A stretch of DNA of 64,000 nucleotides from Zonotrichia leucophrys gambelii (taxonomy: Eukaryota > Chordata > Aves > Passeriformes > Passerellidae), in the NCBI RefSeq assembly GCF_028769735.1, contig NC_088177.1, forward strand, positions 15,378,599 through 15,442,598. The letters are read 5' to 3'. Below, piece after piece: positions 1-14,319 of this stretch (position 1 is the first letter of the stretch; every line of letters begins with the position of its first letter). The notes beneath the pieces were generated by a model. It saw only the letters and a list, made by a program, of their open reading frames with translations. It made no database searches and was not told the origin of the DNA. A program made the position numbers and the translations under genes.

Positions 1-3000
1 TACCAACCCGCCCACCTGAGGAGGAGGAGCACCAGCAGCAGCAGCACATTTCTCTCGCTCTCAGCTTTTTAAACACAGTTAAAAAGAGCTGTAGCGTGGG
101 TGGAAATAGCTGTAGGGAGTGTGTGTGGGAATGGGGCTAGAGGAAAGTGCATTTTTTCTTGGTAGGACAGTTAACTTCTAGTGGACTAAAAAAATATCCC
201 AAAGACATCTCACTGCTGAGGGTGTCTTTGGGTGTATAATCAGTTCTTGAGTCTCCCAGGTCTGGAAAGGATGAAGCAGGGAATGAAGCAAGTGATGGCA
301 GGGAAGCTTGCCTTCCAGCCTTCAGGAGTCTGTTAGGAAATGAGATCTGTATTGCATCTCGTTGTGTCATCACGTCTGCTGTTCTGCTCTCAATGTGTGT
401 GCTTGCTTCTGTGAGAGTCAGAGCTGCCTGTATGTAGGAAGAGAAAAAGGCATGTGGTTTTCACTCCATGTGGGTCTGTATTTCAAAATACTGTCCCTGT
501 TGGACCTCTTGAAATAGTGCTGTCCCAGAATATCAGTTAATTCAAGATTTACTCGGTGTGCTTCTCCACGAAATTAAAATCAAGCTTATTTGTGTTAAAT
601 GGTTGTTATTTGAGGTGCTTGGCTTGTATTACATAAAAATAGCAGTGGAACTAGTAAGGAACTGTACACTGGTATGGAGTGCAAAGTGGTAGTGCTGTTT
701 CTTAAGGAATCTCTTTGATAGACTCCAAGAACCAAGGGTCCTCAACAGCTGTGAGTTTCTGACTTGGTTTGACTTAGCTATCTGAAATACAGATTTTACA
801 ATATATAGTCCCCCTCAGCATTGTCCTCACAGGAGTAACCTGCACACATTCTTCTCAAGCCAAAACTCTACCCATGCATTGGTTTTGATTAGATTTCTCA
901 CCAGCATCAGGCCTTCCATATATGTTACTGATGCAGAATCTTATATCAGAATGTGGTCTTTAATGATTCATAATAACAGTAACAGCCAGTAATGAATTTG
1001 CTTCTGAAAGTACTGGAGATACCTGAAAAAAAATATTGTGCAGAGCAAATAATTTTCTCCTAGTGGTGAAGCCTCAAGCCTGGGAACTGGGCTCACTGAC
1101 TTCAGTGCCTTCCTCCACAGCCTGTCTCCTGTACCTCTGAAAATTTTACCTTAGCATTGGAAGGCAAATGTAGGCATAACTTTTAGGCTCTGAAACAAAG
1201 AAAGTTATGAATAAGCCTAATTAACACATTTCTATGTGACACAACAGACAGATCAGCTGATGGACTTGTGCTAGCAAGAGGTGGAGCCCTATCAATGGAG
1301 ATGTAACTTTAATGGAACTAATTATCCTGGTGTTTTAAGTCTTATTTATGACTGGTGAATAATATTTTAAATATATCCTTCTAACCTTCCAGTGAATCTT
1401 ATGTAGCTCATAATTATAATCCACTGGAATTACATACCCAGCCTGAGGAGGAACAATATTCCAAATATTAAGTTCATGTCACTTGACTCATTTACTTTAA
1501 AACATTGCAGCAATTCCTTTGTCAGTAGCATTTTTGAAGCACTGTTGGCTTGCTTGTAATTCTACCTCATATTTAGCATTGGTTCAGTTAACTTTGGAGG
1601 TAGTGCTTTTCCTACCTTTTGTATCAATGAATGCACATCAGATTTTAAATGCAGATTATATGCTTATCTTGCCAACTACCATTAGCCTCAATTTCTTCTT
1701 TTATGATCTATCTGTTGTGGTAGAATTATATTACCTGAGAAGCAGGGGGGAAAAAAAATGGGAAAAATCACCCAAACATGTAGAATCATTAAAAATCTAT
1801 TTTAGGAGCTCAGTCCTGTATAAGATTCCTCTTGGCCTCCCTGTTCTGTCTGTTGTTCAGCTGGATTGTCACACACTTTGGTCTTGAGCCATCTGCCTCC
1901 TTCTCAGGGGTCACAGTAAATGACTAGTTACCTATTTTGTCTCCCTCAGAATCATAGTGAATTAAGGACAAAAGCATTTGATGCAAATTAGTAGCTTTCT
2001 GGCACACCAGGGAATGGAGCACCTCAGATGTTTATTTCAAGAATTTGTTACTCTAAATTAAAGTGAGGCTCTTCAGCAGAGCAGTTTGGCTGACAGTGTG
2101 ACAGTAAGTATCTTATTAAATGGATGTGGTGTATCCAAACCTTTCTGTGTTTCTAGTCTGGCACCTCACACAAGTATTATGTTTACTTTAAAATAACTGC
2201 ATTTTTTAAAAAAGTCAATATTAAGAATGTTTTTCAAAATTTCTTTCTGCTTTATTTCATCCTGGACTACAGTGAAAACTGTTTGTAAAAGAATGACTTG
2301 AGCATTGCCTAGGGAAAGATATCTCAATGCCACAAATGATGCAAAGGACAGCAGAGCAGAATGGAAAAACTTAATAATGAGGGGTAAAAAATGGGTCAGT
2401 AGAATAAACAGAGGCCTTTAAGCTATCAAATAAGCATCTATCACTCACTGCTGCAGATATATTCTGTTCAAAGTATAAATTATTAGTGTCCAATATGGGG
2501 TAATCATGAGCTTCAATGCAACTCCATTTATCAGCTCTGTGTATAATGATTAACCTGACAGAAGGTTGTGTAGCAAGTCAGAAGGAGAAGTGTTTGTCTT
2601 TGGGGTTTTTTTGTTTTGTTTTGTTTTTTTTCCAAGGAAGAAATATGGTCACCCTGGATCATAAACAAACTTGCAATGGCAGTGACAGGGACAGAGTACT
2701 TGGCTCCTTGAGCCCTTATTGAGTGGATATACTTCCCTAGGGATTTAGTGCTCAGTGAAGAAAGGCAGTGGCAGCTGTGGCAGGGCACAGCTTAGATTGC
2801 AATTGTTCCAAAGGAAATACATGATTTCTGGTCTCATTAGCTCCTCTCTGTAATGTCAGTCTTGCATCTGCTCCATGGATTTCATGGTGCCACTGGTCCT
2901 CCTGTCCAGACCCAGCCAGTCCATCACTCTGTGTCTCTGCAGTAGCAGGCTCATGCTGCTAGCACCTCTGCATGGGAATATATTCAATTATTTCAGAAAT

Positions 3001-4388
3001 AACATGGAACTCAAGGTGATTGAGTCATACTTTGACACACCTCTGTCTGCCAAGAAAAATGCAGGCACTCTCTCATAGAGCTGTTGCTAAGAGCACTTCT
3101 TCAGGCTCTAGGAGTGAGAAGGTGCTTCATTGTACAGTTAACTGCAGGAGTTAACAGCAGGGTTTGAATCTGGGACCTGCACATAATTAAAGCATGTAAT
3201 TAAAGGCTGTGCTTCTGCCCAGGAGAAGTTGCACCATGTAGAATTAGTCTGAGACACTATTCTGTAAATGTAAGGCCTTTGAAAAGTGATTTTATTGGCA
3301 TTTATAGCTTAAAAATAAAGAACAGGAAGCTCTGGCCAGTGCTAAGGCAAAGCATATTCTGTTTGTTTTATGCTAAATTTAAATAATTTTGTAAGAAAGC
3401 AGAGACTTTATGTAAAATAAAAAAAAAAAAAAAAGAGAGAGAGCAAGTAATTTTCAGTTTGAAATGTTAATAGATTTTTTTTCCCCATGACTGAGCAGGA
3501 GAATGATGAAACACACTTGAACTGTGCATTTCCTTTCCTATGTAACCACTAGCATCCCTTAGCTCTAGTGAGCCTTTTGAAATATTCACCACATTGACCA
3601 GTTCCCTTCCAAGAGACAGCTGAATTTTGTAGGTACTGCTCTCTGTCACCTCAACTACAACAGCAACATACAATTTTCAGCATATTTTTGAATAGTCTGA
3701 AGAAGCAGGCAATGAGAAATTCCTTTGTTGCTTTTTCACTCTTCTGTTTTAGTTCTCACTTCTGTGAAGTAAAGAAAGTCATCTGTTTCCTTGTAATAAC
3801 AACATTAACCTTTTAGATGACACAGTAGGACACCATACACTGGTGATAACAAATGGCATCTTGTCATTGCTCCTATTAGTGAGCTAAAACATAAATATAG
3901 TTTATCTGTATGTTTGCAGTGCATGGCCAGTAAAAAGCCACACAGCACAATGACCCAGGGTTATGGGATCCAGAGGAAGAAGGTTCTGATGCTTTGAATT
4001 TCTGCGTTGCTTTACAAATCAACACATGGAATATATTTTTCAGTTATATCTTAAAGAAAACTCTTATAAACTGATATTTAAAAGGCTCTGTGTTACAAGG
4101 GATGTATGCTTTTTCTTTCCAAGCAAATAATTTGACCATGGCTTCACTTGTGAGCCTGTAACTCTGCCACCTGTTACCCAGTTCTGCAGAAGGCAATGAG
4201 CCTATTTTTTTAGCACAGGACAAACAAATCCTCCATGTCCTAAAATGTGCTCACTCAGCCACACTCCTTTCCACAGGAGTCTCTTAATTTATCTTTTCTT
4301 CTGAGGAAAATTCCCACCTAAGAATTTCCCACCTTCTTTACTTTTTAAGTAAAGAAAATAACTTAGTATTTATAAAAGAAAGTAACTT

Positions 4389-4422
4389 AGTATTTATATT
4401 TACAGAAGTAAATATAAATACT
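4389..4422. repeat. Perfect 15-bp inverted repeat (hairpin)
   Basis: The arm AGTATTTATATTTAC at 4,389-4,403 is followed by a 4-nt spacer and its exact reverse complement at 4,408-4,422. The left arm also belongs to a direct duplication: the words AACTTAGTATTTATA occur twice between about 4,360 and 4,400. It is AT-rich. It could be a short foldback formed during replication or the end of an old DNA element. Confidence 0.8.
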
Positions 4423-7400
4423 CCAAACTCCGTCATGTTCCCCAGTATGTCATTTCAGGTGGTTGTAGGGTATTTGCAATCATCTGTCTGTTTCCCAGGG
4501 ACTCATTTGCTTTAGTTAGTTATTCACAGCAATCAGTCACAGTGCTTGTGGGTACCATAATTACTCACCACAGAATGACTGCAGCAAGGGGCTGTGACTT
4601 TGTCACTGCAGAATAACAGCCAGAGCAGCTCTCTCTGGAATATGTGTCATCGTTCTGGGAGGTGAAGGAAAACCTTCTCCCTTCAAGACGTGACTTCAGC
4701 ACCCAGAAACCTGACTGCAGTGACCCCCACAGTGTAACCTTCACTCTTCCATGAGGAGGAACTCTTTGCAGAGCTGTTTGAATCTTTCACACCTATCTAA
4801 GACTTAGAATGTGAGTACTGTGGACTTACCTCAGAAAAAAACCTATAGTTCAGGTGTGTTTCTGAAGAGCTTTAGCTCAGGAAACAGCTAAATTGAAACT
4901 GTAGCTTTGTTCAATTTCTCTCTCCCTTTCCCAAACAGGCCTGGGTTAATTAGTAACTGACTTTCCAATATCCGTTTCCTCCTCTTGGACCTTCTCTGTA
5001 TGAGCTGTGTACATTTTTTCAACCACTGTTTTTGCAGGATCGTCCCCACCCTGCTCAAGTCCAAAGGTTTGCCAGTTTTGTTTAGCTCAGAAACTTAAAG
5101 ATGAGTAAGATAAGACAGGTTTTGTAAACTAATTGCTGCATTGACTTTAAATTTGTTGCTGCTGAACCAAAATTTAAAGTATATTGCAGTCTGAAGTATT
5201 TGAAATTCCTTTCCACTATTTGAAACACTAGTTTATGCTTAAGTGACTAATTTAGGAAGTGAAACATACGAGATAGACAGACAACCTATGTGTCATGTAC
5301 ATTTGTGTCTATCTACATTTTCTTTTTTGCCAATGAAAATTATAAATAACACAGTTTCCTGGAGAATTTTCAAGATTAGAAGTCTTACTTGTGAGAGTGC
5401 TGTCTGAAGGGTTTTTAGGCATCAGGAGGGCTGATTCACAATTGTACTCCACAGTGTTTAGTTTAATTGTTTAACTTTTTTATTCCACTTCAACCTGAAG
5501 AACAAAACCCCCCTACAGTTCAGAGCTGGTGGCATTTGCACTCTCTGTAGTTATGTTATTCAGCACACATACTACAAAGGAAGAAGGAACTGAGACCTTA
5601 GGCTTCCCTTAACATTCCCTGCTGTTCCTGCTATCAGTGGCCAAGGCTATGGAAGACAAGGAACGTTTGAGTACTGCTTTTGTGACTTGGATACAGCTGA
5701 TGACAAGGAGGGGCCAGCTGCTGATAGCTTGCTTTGGCTTCTCCTTCTGTCACTCTGGTAGGAAATGCTGCTATTTAAATAAATAAGAATGGTTCTGCCA
5801 TTCTGGAATAGGAAAAATTCTTTCCCAACTCTACATCTGTAAACAATTTTTTAAGAAAAACATGAGGATTAGTGATATTTACTACATGGAGGCCATCAGA
5901 ACTCATGGGCTCATGAAACCACCTGTGGCCCAAAGGAGAGCTGCAAAACCTTGAAACATTTCATTCTAAGAATTTAAGTTATTTTGAAAAATTGAATAGG
6001 AAATAAATTGTGATACAAAATATTTGAGAACTATTAATTTATTGTCATTCTAGTATCTTGTAGTTGTTCTCCAGAATATTGCAGGTCTTAGAAACAAAAA
6101 ATCCAGTAGCCTGGGGATTTCTCTTCTGTGCATGTTCTTTTGCTGGCACTTGACAAACCTTTAGCATCCCCAGTATCTTTGCAAGTTTTGGACAGGTCTC
6201 CTTGTAGCTTCATTTGATGTTTCATTTTCCATGTATGAGAAGAAAGATTAAATGAATTTGCCTCCTCCTAATTCAGGACTTTTTAGATCTGTTATATCCC
6301 TGCTAATTAGCCTCTTTATCTGACTAATGAATACTGGACTACTCATCTGTTCCATGCAGAGAAGTCAGTCCAAACTTGGGAGCATCCTTCCTGGAATCTT
6401 TCTAACACTAACATATTCCTTTTGAAAGGAGGAGAACATCCTGATTTTTTTTTTTTCCCTGTAAATCTTACAAAATCTATGTCAGAATTTCTCTCTGTGT
6501 GAAAAAAATCAAACCATATATTATGCTAAAATAGAATTATTCCTTACTTTGCAATTGGCTTTGCACATATAATTAATGTTTTTTCCTCCCTCACAGGTGC
6601 TTTGACAGTTCTGAACCTTCTGGTAACAAAGAGTTAACAGCATGCTGCAGCAATACAAGAAGTCCTCAGGGAGCTAGGTGGTACATCTGAAAAGTAGATA
6701 AAATCGTCTAACTCTGCAGGCAACAGGCCTTTACTCAACTATTTATAGAGCTATTTATAGGGGAAGAGAAGGGAAGGAAGAAAAGGAATTCGTAAATGAC
6801 TTTAAAAAGCACAGGTACTTAGAATTCATAGTTGATGTGCTGATTTAGGAAGTCAGGAGATACAGAAAAAGGATAAGGAGTGTTAATAGTGTTACATAGA
6901 CAAAGACTATTTTTTTCCTACTTTTGTTGCCTTCCTGTGTTTTGGATTTTTTTTTCTTTTCCCACCCAACCATTTCAGAGGCATATCCTTGCAGTGACGC
7001 ATCAGTTTTCTGTCTGCTTGAGGTTTAGAAATAGCTGAGCTGTTATAAATAGATCACAATCTGCAGGAGACTAAGACAATGGAAATCCTGTAAAAGCTTC
7101 AGTGAAAAATTTAGAGGTGGATTGAGATTGCAGCTGTCTCCCAGGGCAGAAGTGCTCCGTTTGGAATGCTGTAGCAGCCGTGCTCTCTGTGCAGCAGGGG
7201 GGAACAGCCAGGTGCAGTCAGGGGGCGCTTTTGGTCACGGTGCCGAGCACAGAGCCACGTCCAGCCCTGGCAGCTCCCGGCTCAGTGGCGTGAGGAGGAG
7301 GCACTTTGCTGTTCCTCACTGCAAAGCTAAAACACCGCAGGCAGTTACTCTTTTATGCACCGAAGAGACACTAAATCACAATGTTTAACTTTTCCACCAC

Positions 7401-8114
7401 GGCTTTTCTGGCAGTACTTGTGTACTCTGAGTTGACAGCATTCATCAGGTTTGCTCCCTTTTTCCACTTTGCCTCCAAAACACCTTTAGTGAGGTGCCAT
7501 AGCATATGGTAGAAAGCTTGACCTTGTCTAATAAGGCAGTGAAAAATTCAGAACTGGGAAGCAGTTCAATATCCCTTTGTTTCTGTTTGAGAAATTCCTT
7601 TGTAAGGTCATTTACAGATCCTGCCAACACTTCCAGACAGACCTCGGAAAAACGAGTAGCTGTCCTTCACTGAAACCTGATACCTGGGAGTGGTGTTGTC
7701 CCCCAGCCATATACAAATACCTGAGGTTCGTTTTCTTATGCTTGACTATATAATTCTCTTAAAAAACCTAAGAAAGATGCTTTGGTAACTATGGGTAAAA
7801 TAAGACATTAAGTGGAAGGAACAAACTTTCTCAAAGGTATGTTTCAGCCTTAAAGAGGAGCTGCTTCTTTAAACCAGGCTATATCACAGTAGCTATATCA
7901 TGGCAACTAGATTAAATAAACTGTCCATTCTCAATCCTTGCCAAACACAAACCACTAATGTAGTTCCTGGTCTTTGCCTGAAGTCTGACCCCAGTTGCTG
8001 AAATAGAACTTTAAACCAGAACACACTGCAGAATCAGGTCCTTCAGACCTAAATTAGCATTCTGTTGAAAACTAAACACTTTTTTTTTTTTACTGTCAAT
8101 AATTTTGTTTGCAG

Positions 8115-8169
8115 GTTAGGAAAAGAAACACTGCTGTGGAAGAATCCAATGAATTTATTAATGAGCTTG
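8115..8169 (+). pseudogene. Exon-like relic resembling part of INPP1
   Basis: A pyrimidine-rich tract ending in GCAG precedes a short open segment that ends at a good donor (GGTAAGTATG). One frame contains EESNEFINELG, which recalls EESNEFTND in inositol polyphosphate 1-phosphatase as I remember it. The frame reads on through the donor for a few codons before a TGA, and these residues also look loosely INPP1-like. No other INPP1 exon, such as the catalytic metal-binding segment, is visible nearby, so a working gene is not supported. It may be a decayed exon duplicate or a chance match. Confidence 0.25.
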
Positions 8170-11100
8170 GTAAGTATGTAGCTATTAATATCTTCTGAGA
8201 TTTTGTTTGTCTTATTTTTATCTTCAGTTCCAGACTCTGAAATAAACAGATGTTCTGAAGCTTTCCACTGAGAATACTACAATATGCTGATTTAAATACA
8301 TTGTGATAACTGGGATATTGTAGGAAACAAGTAAATAGTTGTGTACATTATTTCTGAAACAATTTGTACCTTTACATTAAGTACTTTATCTAATTTATAT
8401 CTCTCTAAAAAGAAAACATCTAAAATATTTCTTGGATGTTATTAAAGATTTTTCTTTGCAATCAGAAAAGAGAATATAAAAATTGAAAAAAATACATAAC
8501 TTTGTCCTCTAATAATATTAGAGAGCATTACATATGCTATTATTATTCCATGGCATGACTGGCAATATAGTTTACCTGTCCTAAGCACATTTTCAATAGC
8601 TGAGTCCTTCAATTTGTCAAAAAAGTTTATATTTATTTCACAATCACTTTTGATCAGAGATACTGCTTTCAGTGCCAGTGTAACTGAAGTCTGTGGCAAT
8701 CCTCTTACTGAAACTTAAGTACTCAGGTCCTTTTTTCTTTGCAGTGAGGATATCAATGAATTTGAGAAGGGCATCAGTAAATTGCTCATTGTTTTTACAC
8801 TTTGAAGGGAGGGACCCATTTGAACTTCATCTAGAAACTAAATTCAACTACTAGTATTGTTTGGATGTTCTCCTGTTAACCAAGAAATTAAGAGAGCAAC
8901 CCATCAGTTATGTTGGAAGTCCTGAGAGGAAATACAGAACAAAAAGATCAATATGCTTTCTGGGAAAAGAGGCTAGATGGCTTGGTTAACTGTGACTCCC
9001 TTCTGTATGAAATATGACATTTACTGCTTTTATTTATACTGAGGCAAATTCAGCTCTAGAGAGATTCAGATGTGAGGCCTCTGAAATCAGCAGCCAGCCT
9101 CGGTCTGAATTTGGTGCAGTGTGTTCCTCAGTACAAAAGATTATTTCCCTGCTTTTGTCACTTAAATTTACAGGTACTAAACAAAAATGCCTTAGTCTTG
9201 GTTCAGGTTTACAAAGCTACATTGTAGAAAATAGGAATTTAAGCAGGGAGATAAGACTACATGGCTGCACTTGCATCTGATTCAAACAAAGAAACAAAAA
9301 CCAGTTCAAATGAAAAGTGCTCTGAGTTATCACCATTTTTTTAAAGCCATATAAATTGTGAGACCTAGTCCTTTTATTAAAAGAGAAGAGTATGTAGTTC
9401 TATGTAAAATCAAAAGTAATTTTCTTGAATAGTCTTTCCATATGTAGAATATGGAATTTCAATTTAAATCTCTTTTGGTCAGGGAATATTTTGCCATGCA
9501 ATGGTATGGTGTTTCCTTTAAAAGTTATTGTCAGAAATATAATGTTTTTAAGAGCTGAGAACTCAAATTCTCATTGTTATTGCTCATAAACCTCATAAGT
9601 TATTGCTTATTAATCAGGAAAGCAGAGATATCTGGCCCGATACGCATTTCTTTTGTGGATGTAAAGGACAATAATAGTGAAGAATTTCTTGCTGGACTGC
9701 TGGTGTTCAACCCCTTGCTCTCAGAGGGGATAGAAGTAGTTCTGGGGATCAGAGAGAAGTGGTCAGTTTGCTGTCCCTTGGTCACGTACCTGCAGTCATC
9801 AAACACATGAGGCTCAGGAGGCACTTGGTACACTCAGAACACAGCAGCATAACAACCATACACTTGTTTTACTAAAGTCATGTAGAAGTAAGGACTCATT
9901 GTGCAAGGACATAGTGGGCAGAGGAGGTAGGAGGATGTGTCACATTTTAAACTGTTTTGCCTGCCCTACTCATTTTGCATTTTAATTTTAAAATTTCTAG
10001 TGCTTATTTAGAATAAGATGTACAAGTATGTGGGAGCTACCCTTTAAAGTTTTAAAAGTTGGGTTTTTTTCTTGGGACCCCAGAGGGTCTAAATAGATCC
10101 ATCTCTAAGCTCTGGCCAGTTAAGCTTCCTTCCCTCTGTGAAGACAGGCCAATGCAGAATTCATTGCAGGTTCAGTGGATAAATTGCATAAATTGTCTCT
10201 AGCTTCTGCCTGGACTACGGGGTCAGCAGGGCTTTGCATGTTTCCCAATATGGAGGGTCATGACAGGATCAAGGACATAATATTTTTGCACCTATTCAAT
10301 GGCATTAATGTCATAAGCAGCCCAGCTGCAACATTTATTCAGTGGACAGCAAAACCAATGAAGTTGTATTTCCTATGGGTTTGTGTATTTGTATTTTTAC
10401 AAACGCACATTCCTTGCACTCCCTTGTGTCACCACTTTAAATGTCTCACCTGTTTTCTCCCCTTTTTCTCCAGTTCCCTCCTCTAGTCCCTTACCTGCCT
10501 CCAAGTTCTTCACTGCTGCTCAGGCACAAGGAGTGATTCACAAAGAGTGATTCACTGGACAAATAGCGACTGGACACTGTGGAGTTTGCCTTGGAGTTTC
10601 CTCCCATGGAGGGGGCACTGTCCTGCCCTTCTTTTCTGCACTATGTTGTAGGAACACACTATGTTGTAGGAATTTAATATTTGTGTCCACCAAATTTAAT
10701 ATCTGCCAGTGGGTTCAGAGGTCTTGGGTTGAGGAAAGGTTAATTAGTGTATAAGCAGACACCATGCAAAGACAAATCTGAATTCAAAGGGGAAAAAAAG
10801 GCTTATCTGGTAGGAAAAAGTTGGTGTATACACACACAGTAAAGATAGTCACAGAATGCACAGTTTCTGTCTTTGCCTTTGTGCAATGCTCTCCCTTAGC
10901 TAATGAATGTAATGCTTTAAAAGTGTTGGATTAAAATTCAGAGGGAGTGAATACTCTGTTTGCCTGCCAAACCAGACAGACCACTGCACTGGTTGCCTTG
11001 CTGGCTATGAATATTTTGTCCTTGGTTACCATTACCATTGCTGCAGCTGTGCCTGATTTGCTGATTCACTTTGGTGACTGTTTCTCAGTTCCTCTGTTGG

Positions 11101-14100
11101 GATTTTTCTCTAACTGGTAACATAACTGCTTTTAGTCTTTGAAGAAGTAAGGAAAAGTCACATGTTCCTCATACTAATTTAAAATCTTCTCAGATTTACC
11201 CTGGGATATGTACAAACTGTTGTATTATAAAGAATTTCCACAAGAGGAAGAAATGAATGTCATAGCTGCCTTAATACAATGCCTCTCCTAGCAAAGGATT
11301 GACTATAAAAGTAGTTTTCATCTTATGCAAAATATATTAAAAGTCTCATGGAAGGAAAAGCTTTTCTGTTGACTTCATTGTATTCTGGAGCAAGTCCTAG
11401 CAGCATAAATCTCACCTTCACCTTATCTTTCTAATCTGACTGATGTAAATGATTGTTTGTTTTTTGGCTCGGAGTTAAAAGCTGCCAAAGGACAGTAGAA
11501 TATTTTAGATCAACCAGAAATTCTTGATTTCAAAGTACAGTTCCAGCTCATTAAAGAAACCAGTAAGTTTTTCTAATCATGAAAATTTAAGCTCCTAGAA
11601 ACTATATTTGCATTATTTCCTCTCTAACCTAAGGAACAAATCATGGAGTCAGCTGACACCACCTTGTCCTTTTCAAGCAAAGTCTCCTATAAGTCTGCAT
11701 AGTCTGCTGGTAAGCCATGTGCCATCCTAGCAGGTGTTTGAAATTAATTTTGTTTATTTTACTTTTAAAAAATAACTACTTTGCTTTTTCAGTTTATTTG
11801 GTGCTTTCTTTTAGACATGAAATTTCATTCTTTTGGTTTTAAGCCATTAAACATTTGTAACTATTTCTGGCAAGCATTCTCACCATAATATATGTTAAAG
11901 TTGTATGGAGAACACAAATCAAAATCTTGATAAAATAACATGTGCATTGAAATAAAATCCCACAGAAATCCAAACGCATGGATACGTTAACCCAGGTGAG
12001 TGTTTGTAGTACAGAGGTTTTATATGGCATGTTTATGTACGATTTATATTAATTTTTGAAAGTATTAATTCTGAATTTTCAAATAGCCAGTGGTCATGTA
12101 CATATTTCTTAGTGTCACTGTCTTAGCTAAGAAAAAGATTGTTTTCTGGTATATCACATTTATATATCCCATTTTACTGTCATTCAGAGCTTGAGGTTTT
12201 TGAAAAAGAGATATTTCAATTTGAATGTATTTTACACCTGACTCAGCTTTTTGTTTTGTTTCATACTAGCAACTATTTAAAGAAAAAACCCAACTTTATA
12301 TTTCAAGTATCTTAAAACGACCTTTCCTTTTCCCTGAAGACTGCTTTGACTAGCAATATTTGTGACAGATACATTAGCACAGTTTGTGAGCAGTGCAGCA
12401 GTTTGGCCATTTTTCCTAATCCTCATTTTCATAGCTGAAAGAACTCTCTGAGCAAGTGTAGTAATTTGTAACAGGCTGCAATCCAGCTGTTTACACACAG
12501 CCTGGCTGAAAGAAATAACCATGCAGAGCCCCTGCTATGTTCAGTTCTGCCCAGGCTAGAGCAGCTTGTCCGGCTGGAATAATTCTGTTCTGTGCTCAGG
12601 CTTTTCACAACACTCACCTCACCATACTTAAATGAGGATGGATTGGGCTTTTAAACTCACTAAGAAACCATTTTTATATATATAAACATTGTACATCACT
12701 CTTTATTGGTCATATTCTATTCTCTGGTCCTCAGCTGTAATATCTTGTTCACCTAGCAGGTTATGCAGCAGCCTACAAAGAAATTATATGTGTTTGGTCT
12801 TGATTCCTCTATTCAAAGAGTGTTTAAATATTTCATTTAAAAAAAAAAATTATTTAGGAAATGACCCTGGCACCTATGAGACCAAGTAGAAGGAAGGGGG
12901 ATGATTACAATGCAAGTATTTAAAAACACAGCTACAAAGAGGAAAAACACAGCTGCAAACAAGGCTGCAGAAAATGGTCACGTTCCTAGTGTGGCGGGCA
13001 ACAGTGATGTTATCACAGATTAGAGAAAAACTGCTTTTAAGACTCCAGTAAATGTAGTCTGTGACTACAAAGATCTGCTTTTCCTTTTCAGTTGACAAAC
13101 AATGACTGCAAATTATTTGAATTACATGTTCTCCCTAAAAGCTTTTCTAGTAATTTGCCAGAATAGTCTCCATCAAGATGAAATAATTTTGTTTGGAGCT
13201 TAGATCTGGTTTATTTACAGTGCCATTTTGTAGTAAAAGCCCCACTACATGAACTGATAATTGTCTGTCTCTGAATTCTGCAAGATTACAGGAGGCCTGC
13301 ACTCCTGGTCCCAGACGAGGTTTCTCTTTGTGGTTAATTAGCCGTGGGGGAGATTGTCAGAGATGATGAGTTCTGAAAATCCTTCCAGAGACAGATGATA
13401 AACAAGCCTTCTCCTGCCCCGGGTCACCTCCCCTAGGAAATTCAGCTTTTGTCTCCTGCCTCCTTCAGGAGAAGCCTTTACTGTGGAGGTAAGCAGGATG
13501 CTAATGGGACGCTGTCACACACACGGACGGTGCCCCGTTGGTGTGTCGCCGTGGCAGGGGAACAACAGGAGAGAGCATTGCCTTCCACCTGCAATCCCTG
13601 CACTTCGGTGAGAACTAAATTAAGTGGGTCAAATGCCTGTCGTGTTTCTGTTCCTGTTCGTCTGCCTCAGTCATGCAAGCTTGTAGTTTTCTCTCAATTT
13701 CTTCCCCTGGGCAAAATAATGCAAATTATGTTTTATTCTTTGAAAAAAGGGGGATCCTCCCTCAGAAAAGGGAAGTGCGAAATAAGATGCAAGTAGTGAT
13801 GTGTTTGTTCTGTAGTATCTCAGTTAACGATGTCTGCAATCAGGTCACTGTCCTGGGCAGGAGCTGCTGTGCTGTGCCACTGGGAGGGCTGGCCAGTGGA
13901 GCTTGTTCATTTTATCAACCTGCTTGGAATAGGGCCCAATGTGAACTCTTGTGTAAAGAGCACCATCATTTAATCCTCAAACAGCTTCAAGACCTCCTGT
14001 TCGGTTCACGGCTGATGAACACCCAAAATCTCTGGCTGGCCTTTCACTTCGTGACTATTCCCCTTCTTTCGTTTAACATCGCTGACCTTTTATATTGCAG

Positions 14101-14319
14101 CACGACTCAGCTGTTGCTCAGGAGTTGCCCTCTCTCCCTTTTTCTGCCTCAGTGATTAGTGTGTGGGGAAGTTTATGTTGTTGTCATTTTAAACATTTAG
14201 GGAATTTTATTTGTGTGCAAGTCTAGAAGCAGTGTTATCGAAGAGGTGATGCCAGTGGCTGTGAAAGGCACTACGGCAATTAATACTTTATGCTGTAATA
14301 CGCGTTTGGGACTTGTGAC

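Larger units (their letters stand above)
1..14280. other. Upstream non-coding region
   Basis: No convincing protein-coding gene is seen in this AT-rich stretch; all open frames are short and have no recognisable domain. By synteny it should lie between INPP1 and MFSD6 (in human the order is HIBCH, INPP1, MFSD6, NEMP2, NAB1). The very start may be 3' flank or UTR of INPP1, but I cannot show it. Notable content: a perfect hairpin at 4,389-4,422, a GC-richer block at 7,120-7,330, an exon-like relic at 8,115-8,169, an open block at 9,600-9,833, and poly-A/poly-T runs near 3,420, 6,445 and 8,080. Confidence 0.6.

Noticed and set aside
13673..14155. 160-codon plus-strand frame before the CpG island
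   Set aside because: No domain or splice structure, and ordinary base composition; could be chance.
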